Below are positions 1 through 9,712 of a stretch of DNA of 64,000 bases, piece by piece (the stretch's first letter is position 1; each line of letters begins with the position of its first letter). Position numbers and translations under genes: made by a program. Origin of the DNA: Rhizobacter sp. OV335 (GTDB lineage: Bacteria > Pseudomonadota > Gammaproteobacteria > Burkholderiales > Burkholderiaceae_C); contig NZ_FRCQ01000004.1 in assembly GCF_900142965.1 (NCBI RefSeq), positions 277,317 through 341,316 of the forward strand, read 5' to 3'. The notes beneath the pieces were generated by a model. The model ran no database searches, had not been told where the DNA came from, and was given only the letters and a program-made list of their open reading frames with translations.

Positions 1-354
1 ACCGAATCCCGGATCCACTTGTTTGCCGAAGCCGGCACGATGCCCTTCGGCCTGGAACACGTCGTCGACGAAGACCGCTGGCAAGCCAGCACCGATCGCA
101 TCGATGCCGAGGGCTTCACGTCGATGCTGCGCTGGCATGAATCCACCGGCAGCGTGCTTCAGCTGGCGAGCGCGCCGCTCGCGCAACTCGACGATGTGAA
201 GTTCGCGACCTGGCTCAAGCTGTTCCTCGACAACCTGTCGAAGCTCGGCGACATGATCGCGGCCGGACCGGATGTCGACAACGCCGAGGTGATCGAGGTC
301 AGCGAGTTTCCGCCGATGGATCCGCTGGAACTGGAACTGCAGCTGATGGTGTGA
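1..354 (+). CDS. Hypothetical protein, 3' part only
   Basis: The frame is open from the first base to a TGA at 352-354, so the gene begins upstream of the window and only about 117 C-terminal residues are visible. A TTG at 19 and an ATG at 40 lie in the frame, but neither looks like a true start because the reading frame runs on upstream. The visible part is acidic and soluble, has no membrane segment, and ends in a Leu/Glu-rich tail (MDPLELELQLMV). I do not recognise the family. It converges on sixA across a 66-bp gap. Confidence 0.55.
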   Translation, partial: TESRIHLFAEAGTMPFGLEHVVDEDRWQASTDRIDAEGFTSMLRWHESTGSVLQLASAPLAQLDDVKFATWLKLFLDNLSKLGDMIAAGPDVDNAEVIEVSEFPPMDPLELELQLMV

Positions 355-420
355 GGCGGGCTGACAGCACGAGAAGGGCTGGCCGCCCTCCCGAGCTGGC
401 CGCAGCGCTGATCGCCGGAT

Positions 421-882
421 CTACAAGCAGTCCGGCGCCTGCACCGCCTGCAGCACCGTGTCGACGAGACCTTCCCGGTCACGCCGGCGCAGCCACCACA
501 CCGCGCCCTTCTTGATCGACCAGTCCTGCGCCTGCCCGCTCAGCAGCAGCGCCGCCACCTGCCCCAGCGTCGGCTGGTGACCGATCACCAGCACCGGCTC
601 GGTCGCATCGGGCCAGCGTGCGGCCTTCAGCACCGCGTCCGCCGCCGCATCGGGTGCCAACGCAGGCAAGGTCTTGAACGACTTGTCGAGCGCCTTCGCC
701 GTCTGCTGCGTGCGCAGCGCCGGGCTCACCAGGATGCGCGTCGAATGCGCGAGCCGCTGGTTCAGCCAGTCGGCCATGCGTTGCGCCTGGCGCTCGCCCT
801 TCGGCGTCAACGCCCGCTCCAGGTCGTCCTGCCCGTCGCGCAGGACGTGCGCTTCCGCATGGCGCCACAGGATCAGGTCCAT
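421..882 (-). CDS. sixA: SixA-type phosphohistidine phosphatase
   Basis: A 153-residue histidine-phosphatase-superfamily protein with the RHAEAH active-site motif at residues 8-13 and the second catalytic histidine in VIGHQPTLG. SixA enzymes remove phosphate from phosphohistidine on HPt domains or PTS proteins. The ATG at 882 is chosen because the RHAEAH motif then falls at the usual distance from the N-terminus, and because the frame upstream of it lies inside ppk. It starts 5 bp after the ppk stop, so the two are probably cotranscribed. Its length matches the family (about 150-160 residues). Confidence 0.85.
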   Translation of the reverse strand: MDLILWRHAEAHVLRDGQDDLERALTPKGERQAQRMADWLNQRLAHSTRILVSPALRTQQTAKALDKSFKTLPALAPDAAADAVLKAARWPDATEPVLVIGHQPTLGQVAALLLSGQAQDWSIKKGAVWWLRRRDREGLVDTVLQAVQAPDCL

Positions 883-887
883 GGCGA

Positions 888-2963
888 TCACCCCGCTTGT
901 TTCGCGGCCATCCGCGTCATCAGCGCCTGCTGCGCGCTCGGGCCGTCGGTACCGATCCGCTGGTAACTGCCGTCCGACTGCAGGCGCCACGCGTCCTTGC
1001 CGTCGTGCAGATAGGGCACCAGGCATTCGTCGATGACGCGCTGGCGCATCGCCGCATCGCGCACCGGCCAGGCCACCTCGATGCGGCGAAACATGTTGCG
1101 CCCCATCCAGTCGGCGCTCGACATGAACAGCGCTTCGTCCGCCTCGCTCGCGCCCCAGCGGAAATACAGCACGCGCGAATGCTCAAGCAAGCGACCGACC
1201 ACCGAGCGCACGCGGATGCGGTCGGTCCGGCCCGCGATGCCCGGCGGCAGCATGCAGGCGCCGCGCACGATCAGGTCGATGTCGGCGCCAGCCTGGCCGG
1301 CGGCGACCAGCGCCTCGATCAAGGGCACGTCGGTCAACGCGTTGATCTTCACGACGATGCGCGCCGGCCGCCCCTGCCGCGCCGCGTCGGCCACCTGGTG
1401 GATGTGCGCGAGCATCTGCTTGTGCAGCGTGAACGGCGCCTGCAGCAGCTGGCGCAGCGGGCGCATCTTGCCGAGGCTTGCGAGCTGCTGGAACACCGCG
1501 TCGATGTCGGCGGTCATCTCCGCATCGGCCGTCAGGCAGCCGACGTCGGTGTACAGCCTCGCCGTCTTCGGGTTGTAGTTGCCGGTCGACAGGTGGCCGT
1601 AGCGGCGCAGCCGGCCGTCTTCGCGGCGCGTCACGAGCAGCAGCTTGGCATGCGTCTTCAGGCCGACGATGCCGTACACCACCTGCGCGCCGACCGCCTC
1701 CAGCCGCTCGGCCCAGTTGATGTTCGCCTCTTCGTCGAAGCGCGCCTTCAGCTCGACGACGGCCATCACCTCCTTGCCGCGTCGCGCCGCCTCGATCAGC
1801 AGGTCCATCAGCGGCGACTCGCTGCCGGTGCGGTAGATGGTCTGCTTGATCGCGAGCACGTCCGGGTCTTCCACCGCTTCGCGCAGGAACTGCACCACCG
1901 GCTCGAACGATTCGAACGGGTGGTGCATCAGCACGTCGCCGTGGCGAAGCCGTTCGAAGATCGAATGATCGCGCGACAGCCCCGCCGGCCACGGCGCGTC
2001 GTGCTGCGGAAAACGCAGCGCCGGCGCATCGGCGCCGTCGATCAGCGCGTTCAGCCGCACCAGGTTCACCGGCCCGTTCACGTGGTAGAGCGCGGCCTGC
2101 GGCAGCGCGAACTGCATCAGCAAAAATTCCGACAGCTCCGGCGGGCAGGTGTTCACCACCTCCAGCCGCACCGCCTGGCCGAAGTGACGCGTCGTCAGCC
2201 CGGAGCGCAGCGCCTGCCGCAGGTTCGCCACGTCCTCCTCGTCGACCGCCAGGTCCGAATCGCGCGTCAGCCGGAACTGCGAGAACGCCTCGACCTCGCG
2301 GCCTGGGAACAGCTCGGCCAGGTGCGCACGGATCACGCTCGTCAGCAGCACGAAGGCCTGGCCGGTGCCGGCGATCTCGTCCGGCAGCCGGATCACCCGC
2401 GGCAGCACGCGCGGCACCTTGACGATCGCGATCGTGTTCTCGCGCCCGAACGCATCCTTGCCACCCAGCCGCACGATGAAGTTCAGCGACTTGTTCGCGA
2501 CCTGCGGGAACGGGTGCGACGGGTCCAACCCCACCGGCACCAGCAGCGGCCGCACCTGGCGCTGGAAGAAGGTGTCGACCCAGCGGCGCTGCGCCTCGTT
2601 GCGGTCGCTGTGGTTCAGGATCTGGATGCCCTGCAGCTTCAGCGCCGGCATCACCTCGTCGTTGAAGCAGCGGTACTGGTCGTCGATCAGCAGGTGGGCC
2701 TCGGCGGCCACCGTCGCCAGGTCGCGCGCCGAGACGCCGGCGCCGGGCTGGCGCACCGCCTCGATGTAGTCGGCGAAGCGCACCTCGAAGAACTCGTCCA
2801 TGTTGGACGACACGATGCAGATGTAGCGCAGCCGCTCCAGCAGCGGCACGTCGTCGCGCCGGGCCTGGGCCAGCACGCGGCGGTTGAACTCCAGGATGGC
2901 GCTTTCACGGTTCAGCAGCGCCGGCATCAGCGGTGCCGGCGAAGCGGCGGTCGTCGGGGTCAT
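888..2963 (-). CDS. ppk: Polyphosphate kinase 1
   Basis: A 691-residue PPK1 that reversibly polymerises the gamma phosphate of ATP into inorganic polyphosphate. The N-terminal domain starts with a typical LNRESAILEFNRRV segment. H438 (in GLKTHAKLL) corresponds to the phosphorylated histidine, H457 (in YGHLSTGNYN) is 19 residues later as in E. coli, and H595 lies near the SSADWMGRNMFRRIE motif. Length is normal. The ATG overlaps the TGA of the upstream glycosyltransferase by 4 bp (ATGA), implying translational coupling. sixA follows, and no exopolyphosphatase gene is adjacent in the window. Confidence 0.96.
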   Translation of the reverse strand: MTPTTAASPAPLMPALLNRESAILEFNRRVLAQARRDDVPLLERLRYICIVSSNMDEFFEVRFADYIEAVRQPGAGVSARDLATVAAEAHLLIDDQYRCFNDEVMPALKLQGIQILNHSDRNEAQRRWVDTFFQRQVRPLLVPVGLDPSHPFPQVANKSLNFIVRLGGKDAFGRENTIAIVKVPRVLPRVIRLPDEIAGTGQAFVLLTSVIRAHLAELFPGREVEAFSQFRLTRDSDLAVDEEDVANLRQALRSGLTTRHFGQAVRLEVVNTCPPELSEFLLMQFALPQAALYHVNGPVNLVRLNALIDGADAPALRFPQHDAPWPAGLSRDHSIFERLRHGDVLMHHPFESFEPVVQFLREAVEDPDVLAIKQTIYRTGSESPLMDLLIEAARRGKEVMAVVELKARFDEEANINWAERLEAVGAQVVYGIVGLKTHAKLLLVTRREDGRLRRYGHLSTGNYNPKTARLYTDVGCLTADAEMTADIDAVFQQLASLGKMRPLRQLLQAPFTLHKQMLAHIHQVADAARQGRPARIVVKINALTDVPLIEALVAAGQAGADIDLIVRGACMLPPGIAGRTDRIRVRSVVGRLLEHSRVLYFRWGASEADEALFMSSADWMGRNMFRRIEVAWPVRDAAMRQRVIDECLVPYLHDGKDAWRLQSDGSYQRIGTDGPSAQQALMTRMAAKQAG

Positions 2964-4039
2964 CCGACGAGTTTATGAAGGTTTTGCGTCGGTTTCGTGA
3001 CATCGATGTCAGCCCCGCGCACCGCCGGCACCAGGTGGCCGAGGAACTCGCGGCAGACCGGCTCCCAGCCGAACTGCAGCGCGCGCTCGCGGGCACGATC
3101 GCGCGGGATCTCCAGCGCCTGCAGTGCCGCTGTGCGCAGATCGTCGTGCAACACGCCGCCATCGCGCCCGTCGCCCTGCGGCGCGACCACGTCCAGCGGA
3201 CCGGCCACCGGGTAGGCGGCGACCGGCGTGCCGCAAGCCAGCGCCTCCAGCATCACCAGCCCGAAGGTCTCCGAGCGGCCGGGGAACACGAACACGTCGG
3301 CCGCGCTGTAGATGCGCGCCAGCTCGGTCCGGTCGACCACGCCGCGCCAGTGCACCTGCGGGTACTCGCGCTGCAGCCGCTCCTGCAGCGGCCCGACGCC
3401 GTAGACGATCTTCGAGCCCGGCAGGTCGAGGTCGAGGAAGGCCTCCAGGTTCTTCTCGTAGCTGAGCCGGCCGACGTGCAGGAACACCGGCCGCGGCAAC
3501 CCGAGGTCGGCGCCCGGCACCGGCTCGAACAGCCCCAGGTCGACGCCGTGCGACCAGCGCCGCAGCGGCGTGAAGCCATGGCCCTGCAGGATGTCGAACA
3601 TGCCGGAGGCCGGCACCATGATGCCGCTGGACTTCGCATGGAAGCGGCGGAACCAGGCATAGCCCCAGCGCTCCGGCAGGTGCAGCGCACGCGCCAGGAT
3701 CTCGGGGAAGCGGGTGTGGAAGGCGGTCGTGAAGGCAAGGCTGCGCTTGAGGCAGTGCGCACGCGCCGCGCCGCCCAGCGGGCCTTCGGTCGCGATGTGG
3801 ATCGCGTCGATGCCACCGTCGCGCAACGCGGCATCGATGCGGCGCGCCACCTCGCGCCCCGGCCGCCACGCGAGTTCGATCTCGCGGTAGCCCGGGCAGG
3901 CGAAACGCCTGAACCCCGAGGGCTCGATCATCAGCACCTCGTGGCCGAGCGCCGTCAAGCCCTGCTGCAGCTCCACCAGCGTCGTGACGACGCCGTTGAC
4001 CTGCGGCTTCCAGGCATCGGTGACCAGCAGGATCCTCAT
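2960..4039 (-). CDS. GT4-family glycosyltransferase, Agt-like lipid glycosyltransferase
   Basis: A 359-residue GT-B fold enzyme. The N-terminus reads MRILLVTDAWKPQVNGVV, and the C-terminal half has the donor-binding E-x7-E motif in SETFGLVMLEALACG. It starts at 4039 and overlaps the phosphoesterase stop by 4 bp (ATGA). Known biology: a GT4 enzyme (Agt) paired with the phosphoesterase PlcP turns phospholipid into glycolipid under phosphate starvation in Agrobacterium and marine bacteria. This pairing, together with ppk, supports that role here, but the sugar and lipid acceptor cannot be read from sequence. A mannosyltransferase of another pathway remains possible. Confidence 0.8.
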   Translation of the reverse strand: MRILLVTDAWKPQVNGVVTTLVELQQGLTALGHEVLMIEPSGFRRFACPGYREIELAWRPGREVARRIDAALRDGGIDAIHIATEGPLGGAARAHCLKRSLAFTTAFHTRFPEILARALHLPERWGYAWFRRFHAKSSGIMVPASGMFDILQGHGFTPLRRWSHGVDLGLFEPVPGADLGLPRPVFLHVGRLSYEKNLEAFLDLDLPGSKIVYGVGPLQERLQREYPQVHWRGVVDRTELARIYSAADVFVFPGRSETFGLVMLEALACGTPVAAYPVAGPLDVVAPQGDGRDGGVLHDDLRTAALQALEIPRDRARERALQFGWEPVCREFLGHLVPAVRGADIDVTKPTQNLHKLVG

Positions 4040-4983
4040 GCGGCCTCCACCACGGTGGGTGCCGCTTGTGCCACTTTGGGTGCCACTTTGGGTGCCGCCT
4101 GCGGCTCCCGCTCGCGCAACTGCTGCGCCCAGTCGATGATCTCGAGCCGCCCGTCGGCATGCTCGACCAGCGCGGTCAGGCTCTCGACCCAGTCGCCGTC
4201 GTTCGCGTAGGTGATGCCGTCGATGTCGCGCAGCTCGGCATGGTGGATGTGCCCGCAGACGACGCCCTGCACGCCGCGGCGGCGCGCCTCGCGGGCGACC
4301 GCGTTCTCGAAGTCGCCGATGAAGCTGACGGCCCGCTTGACCTTCAGCTTCAGGTACTTCGACAGGCTCCAGTAGGGCAGGCCCATGCGCGCGCGCAGCG
4401 AGTTGAGGTGGCGGTTCAGCTTCAGCGTGAACTCGTAGAGCGTATCGCCGACGTGGGCCAGCCACTTGGCGCACTGGATCACGCCGTCGAACAGGTCACC
4501 GTGCAGGATCCACAGCTTGCGGCCGTCGGCCGTCTCGTGCACCCATTCGTCGGCGACCTCGATGCCGCCGAACTCGTGGCCCACGTAGCGGCGCGCGAAC
4601 TCGTCGTGGTTGCCGGGGATGAAGACGACGCGCGTGCCCTTGCGCGCCTTGCGCAGCAGCTTCTGCACCACGTCGTTGTGCGACTGCGGCCAGTACCAGT
4701 GGCGCCGCAGCTGCCAGCCGTCGACGATGTCGCCGACCAGGAACAGCGTGTCGCTCTCGACGTGGCGCAGGAAGTCGAGCAGCGCATCGGCGCGGCAGCC
4801 GGGCGTGCCCAGGTGCAGGTCCGAGATCCATACGCTGCGGTAGCGCAGACTGTGCGCGGTCGGCTCGTCCTCCGGCCCGGAGGGCGGGTCCTGCGGGAGG
4901 GTCCAGGCCGCGCGAAGAAAAGCGTCTCGTTGCATGGACGCCCAGCTTCGCAGCCGGGCATGACGTGGTGGTGGCAAGGGCAT
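4036..4983 (-). CDS. plcP: PlcP-like metallophosphoesterase (LpxH superfamily)
   Basis: A 315-residue calcineurin-like phosphoesterase with the full metal-binding set: SDLHLG, GDIVDGW, GNHDEF, LHGDLFD and CGHIHHAE. The WYWPQSHNDVVQKLLRKARKG segment matches the PlcP branch (often labelled UDP-2,3-diacylglucosamine hydrolase), which cleaves headgroups from phospholipids. The C-terminus carries a short Ala/Pro/Val tail with a repeated PKVA. The start may be 4983 or the internal ATG at 4935; neither has a clear Shine-Dalgarno sequence. It heads the chain plcP > glycosyltransferase > ppk > sixA. I saw no Pho box in the 38-bp gap to the divergent gene. Confidence 0.78.
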   Translation of the reverse strand: MPLPPPRHARLRSWASMQRDAFLRAAWTLPQDPPSGPEDEPTAHSLRYRSVWISDLHLGTPGCRADALLDFLRHVESDTLFLVGDIVDGWQLRRHWYWPQSHNDVVQKLLRKARKGTRVVFIPGNHDEFARRYVGHEFGGIEVADEWVHETADGRKLWILHGDLFDGVIQCAKWLAHVGDTLYEFTLKLNRHLNSLRARMGLPYWSLSKYLKLKVKRAVSFIGDFENAVAREARRRGVQGVVCGHIHHAELRDIDGITYANDGDWVESLTALVEHADGRLEIIDWAQQLREREPQAAPKVAPKVAQAAPTVVEAA

Positions 4984-5009
4984 GACGGACCGGTGACGCG
5001 GGCACCGCC

Positions 5010-5015
5010 GATAAT
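5010..5015 (+). promoter_or_regulatory. Putative -10 element of a leaderless rpfE-like mRNA
   Basis: GATAAT lies 6 nt before the ATG at 5022, so transcription would begin at or next to the start codon. No Shine-Dalgarno sequence is present. Confidence 0.45.
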
Positions 5016-5021
5016 CGCCCG

Positions 5022-5954
5022 ATGCACTTGTTGATCCCCTACGCCAGCACGCTCTCCGACGCTGGCCTGCCGACGCAACGCGGCCTCGCCCTCCCCCACC
5101 TGCAGCGCCTGCTGCCGCGCATGGTGCCCGCCCAGCGGCTGGGCACCGACGAGTACTCGCTGAGCACGCCGGCCGAGCAGGCGCACGCGCAGCTGCTGGG
5201 CTGGCACGGCGCCGACGGCTGCCTGCCGTGGGCCGCCCAGGCCGCCGCAGCCGACGGCGTGCCGGTCGGCGACGCGCCCTGGGGCCTGCTGACGCCGGTG
5301 CATTGGCATGTCGGCGCCGAGCATGTCAGCGTCGGCTACCCGGAGCAGCTGCGGCTCAGCGCCACCGAATCGCACGCGCTGTTCGAGGCGGTGCGGCCGC
5401 TGTTCGAGGGTGAGGGCTGGCAGCTGACCTGGGGCTCGCCGCTGCGCTGGTATGCGTCGCACGCGTCGCTCGACGGCCTGCCCACCGCATCGCTCGAGCG
5501 CGTGATCGGCCGCAACCTCGACCTGTGGATGCCCGACCACCCGCAGGCCAAGGCGATCCGCCGGCTGCAGAACGAGGTGCAGATGATGCTGTACCAGCAG
5601 CCGGAGAACGACCACCGGGCCGAGATGAGCATGATGCCGGTCAACTCGTTCTGGCTCAGCGGCTGCGGCCGCCGCCAGCCGACCGCTGCCACCGCCGACC
5701 TTGTCATCGACCACCGGCTGCGCGCGCCGCTGCTGGGCGAGAACTGGGGCGACTGGGCCGAGGCCTGGCGCGCGCTCGACGCCGGACCGGTGCGCGAACT
5801 GCTGGCGCACCACGACGCCGGCGAGGCGGTGTCGCTGACGCTGTGCGGCGAGCGCTTCGCGCAGCGGCTGCAGGCGCAGTCGCAGGGCTTTCTCGCGCGG
5901 CTGGCGCGGCGCTTCGGTGGCTCGTCGCCGCTGGCGTTGCTGGAGGCGCTGTGA
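5022..5954 (+). CDS. RpfE-like protein (COG4255 type) upstream of recJ
   Basis: A 310-residue cytoplasmic protein of unknown biochemical function. It resembles the RpfE-type proteins that sit next to recJ in Xanthomonas and in Burkholderiales, sometimes labelled as phosphoglycerate-mutase-like. Visible conserved-looking blocks are LIPYAS near the start, the WHWHVGAEHVS-like segment near residue 95, and PVNSFWLSGCG near residue 210. The stop overlaps the recJ start (TGATG). A GATAAT hexamer 6 nt before the ATG suggests a leaderless transcript. The family assignment rests on context and recall, so it is moderate. Confidence 0.65.
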   Translation: MHLLIPYASTLSDAGLPTQRGLALPHLQRLLPRMVPAQRLGTDEYSLSTPAEQAHAQLLGWHGADGCLPWAAQAAAADGVPVGDAPWGLLTPVHWHVGAEHVSVGYPEQLRLSATESHALFEAVRPLFEGEGWQLTWGSPLRWYASHASLDGLPTASLERVIGRNLDLWMPDHPQAKAIRRLQNEVQMMLYQQPENDHRAEMSMMPVNSFWLSGCGRRQPTAATADLVIDHRLRAPLLGENWGDWAEAWRALDAGPVRELLAHHDAGEAVSLTLCGERFAQRLQAQSQGFLARLARRFGGSSPLALLEAL

Positions 5955-7693
5955 TGGCCGAGGTGCGGCTCTCGCGCCGCGATGCCCCGCCGCGCAGCGT
6001 GTGGGCGCTGGAGCAGGCCGGCGTGCACCCGCTGCTGGCCCAGCTGTTCGCGGCGCGCGGCGTGCGCAGCAACGACGAGCTCGACGACGGCCTCGCACGG
6101 CTGATCCCGCCGACCGAGCTGCTCGGCGCGCAGGCCGCGGCAGTGCTGCTGGCCGACGCGATCGCAGCGCGCAAGCGCATCTGCGTGGTCGCCGACTACG
6201 ACTGCGACGGCGCCACCGCCTGCGTGGTCGCGCTGCGCGGGCTGGCGCTGCTCGGCGCGGCAGCGGGCACGCTGCAGCACGTGGTGCCCGACCGCGCGGT
6301 GCACGGCTACGGGCTGACGCCGACCATCGTCGACCTGGCGCTCGCGCTCGGTGAGAAAAGCGGGCAGAAGCCCGCGCTGCTGCTGACCGTCGACAACGGC
6401 ATCGCGAGCATCGCCGGCGTCGCGCATGCGCGCGCGCTCGGCCTCGACGTGCTGGTCACCGACCACCACCTGCCCGCCAAGGAAGGCGAGCTGGTCGTGC
6501 TGCCGGACGCGAGCGTGATCGTCAACCCGAACCAGCCCGGTTGCGGCTTCCCGAGCAAGAACCTGGCGGGCGTCGGCGTGATGTTCTACGTGCTGCTCGC
6601 GTTGCGCAGCGAACTGCGCACGCGCGGTGCCTTCAGCGCCGAGCAGCAGCCGCGGCTCGACGCACTGCTCGACCTGGTCGCGCTCGGCACCGTGGCCGAC
6701 GTGGTGCGGCTCGATGCCAACAATCGCCGGCTGGTCGCGCAAGGCCTGCGCCGCATCCGCAGCGGCCGCATGCAGCCGGGCATCGCCGCGCTGTTCAGCG
6801 CCGCCGGGCGCGATGCGTCGCGCGCCTGCGGCTTCGACTTCGGCTTCGCGCTCGGGCCGCGCATCAATGCGGCCGGCCGGCTGTCGGACATGTCGCTCGG
6901 CATCGAATGCCTGCTGACCGACGACCCGGCGCGCGCCGCGCAGCTCGCGCAGACGCTGGACACCATCAACCGCGAGCGCCGCGAGGTCGAGGCCGGCATG
7001 CGCGAGCAGGCCGAGGCCATGCTCGAGACGCTGATGCCCGAAGGCGATGCGCCGCCAGCACTGGCGCTCTACGACCCCGAGTTCCACGAGGGCGTGGTCG
7101 GCATCGTCGCCGGGCGGCTGAAGGACCGGCTGCACCGGCCGACCTTCGTGTTCGCGCTCGGCCAGGATGGGCTGCTGAAGGGCTCGGGCCGCTCGATCCC
7201 GGGCTTTCACCTGCGCGATGCGCTCGACCTCGTCACCAAGCGCCACCCGGGCGTGCTGAAGCGCTTCGGCGGGCACGCAATGGCCGCCGGCTGCACCTTG
7301 GCCGAGGAAGATTTCGACACCTTCGACGGCGCGTTGCAGCAGGTCGCACGCGAGTGGCTCGATGCGGCGACGCTGTCGCGCACGCTGCTGACCGACGGCC
7401 CGCTGGCGGCCGAGTATTTCAATGCCGAGACGGTGCGCTCGCTCGATGCGCAGGTGTGGGGGCAGGCCTTCGAGCCGCCGCTGTTCTGCGACGACGTCGA
7501 GGTGGTGTCGCAGCGGCTGGTGGCCGAGAAGCACCTGAAGCTGTCGGTGCGGCATGCGGGCGCGCTGCGCGACGCGATCTGGTTCGGCCACACCGAGCCG
7601 GTGGGCGCGAAGGTGCGGCTGGCCTACCAGCTGCGGGTCGACGAGTACAACGGCCAGCAGCGGGTGCAGATGGTCGTGGAAGGAGCGGGATGA
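5954..7693 (+). CDS. recJ: Single-stranded-DNA-specific exonuclease RecJ
   Basis: A 579-residue DHH-family 5'-3' exonuclease of recombination and mismatch repair. The DYDCDGATA motif is near residue 81, TVDNGI near 145, TDHHLP near 170 and LGTVADVV near 246. The DHHA1 part carries [10 protein letters not shown] near 435, followed by the C-terminal OB-like domain. Length equals that of E. coli RecJ. The ATG shares one base with the preceding TGA and the stop overlaps the next gene by ATGA, so three genes are translationally chained. Confidence 0.96.
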   Translation: MAEVRLSRRDAPPRSVWALEQAGVHPLLAQLFAARGVRSNDELDDGLARLIPPTELLGAQAAAVLLADAIAARKRICVVADYDCDGATACVVALRGLALLGAAAGTLQHVVPDRAVHGYGLTPTIVDLALALGEKSGQKPALLLTVDNGIASIAGVAHARALGLDVLVTDHHLPAKEGELVVLPDASVIVNPNQPGCGFPSKNLAGVGVMFYVLLALRSELRTRGAFSAEQQPRLDALLDLVALGTVADVVRLDANNRRLVAQGLRRIRSGRMQPGIAALFSAAGRDASRACGFDFGFALGPRINAAGRLSDMSLGIECLLTDDPARAAQLAQTLDTINRERREVEAGMREQAEAMLETLMPEGDAPPALALYDPEFHEGVVGIVAGRLKDRLHRPTFVFALGQDGLLKGSGRSIPGFHLRDALDLVTKRHPGVLKRFGGHAMAAGCTLAEEDFDTFDGALQQVAREWLDAATLSRTLLTDGPLAAEYFNAETVRSLDAQVWGQAFEPPLFCDDVEVVSQRLVAEKHLKLSVRHAGALRDAIWFGHTEPVGAKVRLAYQLRVDEYNGQQRVQMVVEGAG

Positions 7694-8793
7694 ACGCGAT
7701 GATCCGGGCGGCGCTGGTCGCCATGACGTGCGCGGTGGCTTGCACGGCGCAAGCCGTCGACGTGGCCTCGGTAGCGAGCGGGCTGCAGAACCCATGGGGA
7801 CTGGCCTTCCTGCCGGACGGGCGGATGCTGGTCACCGAGCGACCGGGCCGCATGCGCATCGTCACGGCCGATGGCCGGCTCGGCGAGCCGCTGCAGGGCC
7901 TGCCGGCGGTCGATGCGCGCAGCCAGGGCGGGCTGCTCGATGTCGCGCTCGATCCGAAGTTCGCGAGCAACGGCCTCGTCTACTGGAGCTATGCCGAAGC
8001 CGGCAGTCGCAGCGAATCCGACAAGAACGGCACCGCGGTCGCGCGCGGCCGGCTTCAGGGGGACAGGCTGACCGAGGTCAGCGTGATCTTCCGGCAATTG
8101 CCGAAGGTGAAGAGCACGGCGCACTTCGGCTCGCGGCTGGTGTTCGGCCGCGACGGCCGGCTGTTCATCACGCTGGGCGACCGCTACCTGATGCGCGACG
8201 ACGCGCAGAACCTCGGCAACCACCTGGGCAAGGTGGTGCGCATCGAGGCCGATGGTCGCGTGCCGGCCGACAACCCGTATGTCAAGACGGCGGGCGCGCG
8301 GCCCGAGCTGTGGAGCATCGGCCACCGCAACATGCAGGGCGCCGCGCTGAACCCGTGGACCGGCGCGCTGTGGACGCACGAGCATGGGCCGCAGGGCGGC
8401 GACGAGGTCAACCTCGATGGGGCAGGAAAGAACTACGGCTGGCCGGTGATCACCTACGGCTGCGAGTACGGCAGCTGCGCGGCGATCGGCGAGGGCAAGG
8501 CCAAGGCCGGCATGGAGCAGCCGCTGACGTACTGGGTGCCGTCGATCGCGCCGAGCGGCATGGCCTTTCTCACGAGCGAGCGCTACGCCGGCTGGAAGGG
8601 CAGCCTGTTCGTCGGCGCCTTGGCCGGGCAGATGCTGGTGCGGCTGCAGCTCGACGGCGACAAGATCGTCAAGGAAGAGCGGCTGCTGACCGAGTTGCAC
8701 GAGCGCATCCGCGACGTGCGCCAGGGGCCGGACGGGTTCCTGTACCTGCTGACCGACAACAACCCCGGGCGCGTGCTGCGCGTGGTGCCCTGA
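7690..8793 (+). CDS. Soluble aldose sugar dehydrogenase, PQQ-dependent (YliI/Asd-like)
   Basis: A 367-residue protein with a Sec-type signal peptide (hydrophobic stretch, AQA cleavage site near residue 22) and a six-bladed beta-propeller. Motifs match the glucose/sorbosone dehydrogenase family: [40 protein letters not shown] and [13 protein letters not shown]. The family oxidises aldoses in the periplasm with pyrroloquinoline quinone. Length is close to E. coli YliI. Its ATG overlaps the recJ stop (ATGA). No PQQ synthesis genes are in the window, so the cofactor must come from elsewhere. Confidence 0.88.
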   Translation: MNAMIRAALVAMTCAVACTAQAVDVASVASGLQNPWGLAFLPDGRMLVTERPGRMRIVTADGRLGEPLQGLPAVDARSQGGLLDVALDPKFASNGLVYWSYAEAGSRSESDKNGTAVARGRLQGDRLTEVSVIFRQLPKVKSTAHFGSRLVFGRDGRLFITLGDRYLMRDDAQNLGNHLGKVVRIEADGRVPADNPYVKTAGARPELWSIGHRNMQGAALNPWTGALWTHEHGPQGGDEVNLDGAGKNYGWPVITYGCEYGSCAAIGEGKAKAGMEQPLTYWVPSIAPSGMAFLTSERYAGWKGSLFVGALAGQMLVRLQLDGDKIVKEERLLTELHERIRDVRQGPDGFLYLLTDNNPGRVLRVVP

Positions 8794-8829
8794 GTAGCCC
8801 CTGCGGCGGCCTTGGCAGGGCCGGCTCCC

Positions 8830-8835
8830 TACAAT
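8830..8835 (+). promoter_or_regulatory. Putative -10 element of a leaderless PHP-gene mRNA
   Basis: TACAAT ends 7 nt before a GTG at 8843. Because it overlaps the ATG at 8834, that ATG is unlikely to be the start. Confidence 0.45.
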
Positions 8836-8842
8836 GCCACTC

Positions 8843-9712
8843 GTGAGCCTGCCTGCTGTCTGGACCAACGCCGACCTGCACTGCCATTCCGTCGTGTCGG
8901 ACGGCACGCTGCAGCCCGAGGAACTCGCGGCGCGCGCGAAGGCCAACGGCGTCGAGCTGTGGGCACTGACCGACCATGACGAGATCGGCGGCCAGCACCG
9001 CGCTCAGGCGGCGGCGCTGGCGCTGGGCCTGCCCTACCTGACCGGCGCCGAGATCTCGGTGACCTTCGCCGGGATCACGGTGCACATCGTCGGGCTCGGT
9101 TTCGATGTCGACGATGCGCAGCTCGCCGCCGGCCTCGCCGCGACGCGCGGCGGCCGCGAGGAACGCGCCCGCGAGATGGCCGCGGGCCTGGCGCAGGTCG
9201 GCATCCACGGCGCCTATGAGGGCGCGCTGAAGTACGTCGGCAACCCGGAGCTGATCTCGCGCACGCACTTCGCGCGGCACCTGGTGGAAAGCGGCGTCTG
9301 CCAGGACACCCACGAGGTCTTCCGCAAGTTCCTCGTCGAGGGCAAGCCGGGTTACGTGCCGCACCGCTGGGCCAAGCTCGGCGACGCGGTGCGCTGGATC
9401 CGCGAGGCGCATGGCATCGCGGTGATCGCGCACCCGGGGCGCTACAAGTTCACCGCGAACGAGGAGTACGCGCTCTTCACCGAATTCAAGGTGCACGGCG
9501 GGCGCGGTGTCGAGGTCATCACCGGCAGCCACTCGGGCAGCGACTTCATCAAGTACGCCGACATGGCGCTCGAGTTCGAGCTGCTGGCGTCGCGCGGGTC
9601 CGACTTCCACAGCCCCGACGAGAGCCACGTCGACCTGGGCACGCTGCCGCCGCTGCCGGGCAAGCTGACGCCGGTGTGGGAAGCGCTGGGCGATCGCGTG
9701 CAACTTCCGTGA
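8843..9712 (+). CDS. rnm: PHP-domain phosphatase, RNase AM / nucleoside 3',5'-bisphosphatase type
   Basis: About 289 residues of PHP-domain metallophosphoesterase. DLHCHSVVSDG near residue 10, LTDHDEIGG near 39, TGAEIS near 65, IAHPGRY near 195 and a terminal SDFHSP motif provide the trinuclear metal site. E. coli YciV (RNase AM) of this family hydrolyses 3',5'-nucleotide bisphosphates and trims rRNA 5' ends. I prefer the GTG at 8843 over the ATG at 8834 because TACAAT overlaps the ATG. The stop overlaps the next start (GTGA). Confidence 0.88.
   Translation: MSLPAVWTNADLHCHSVVSDGTLQPEELAARAKANGVELWALTDHDEIGGQHRAQAAALALGLPYLTGAEISVTFAGITVHIVGLGFDVDDAQLAAGLAATRGGREERAREMAAGLAQVGIHGAYEGALKYVGNPELISRTHFARHLVESGVCQDTHEVFRKFLVEGKPGYVPHRWAKLGDAVRWIREAHGIAVIAHPGRYKFTANEEYALFTEFKVHGGRGVEVITGSHSGSDFIKYADMALEFELLASRGSDFHSPDESHVDLGTLPPLPGKLTPVWEALGDRVQLP

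Noticed and set aside
897..2978. A 693-codon plus-strand frame opposite ppk
   Set aside because: High GC leaves long stop-free antisense frames. Its translation is Arg/His/Gln-rich with no domain, while the opposite strand is a perfect PPK1.
4984..5021. Pho box upstream of plcP
   Set aside because: The 38-bp spacer has no CTGTCAT-like direct repeats.
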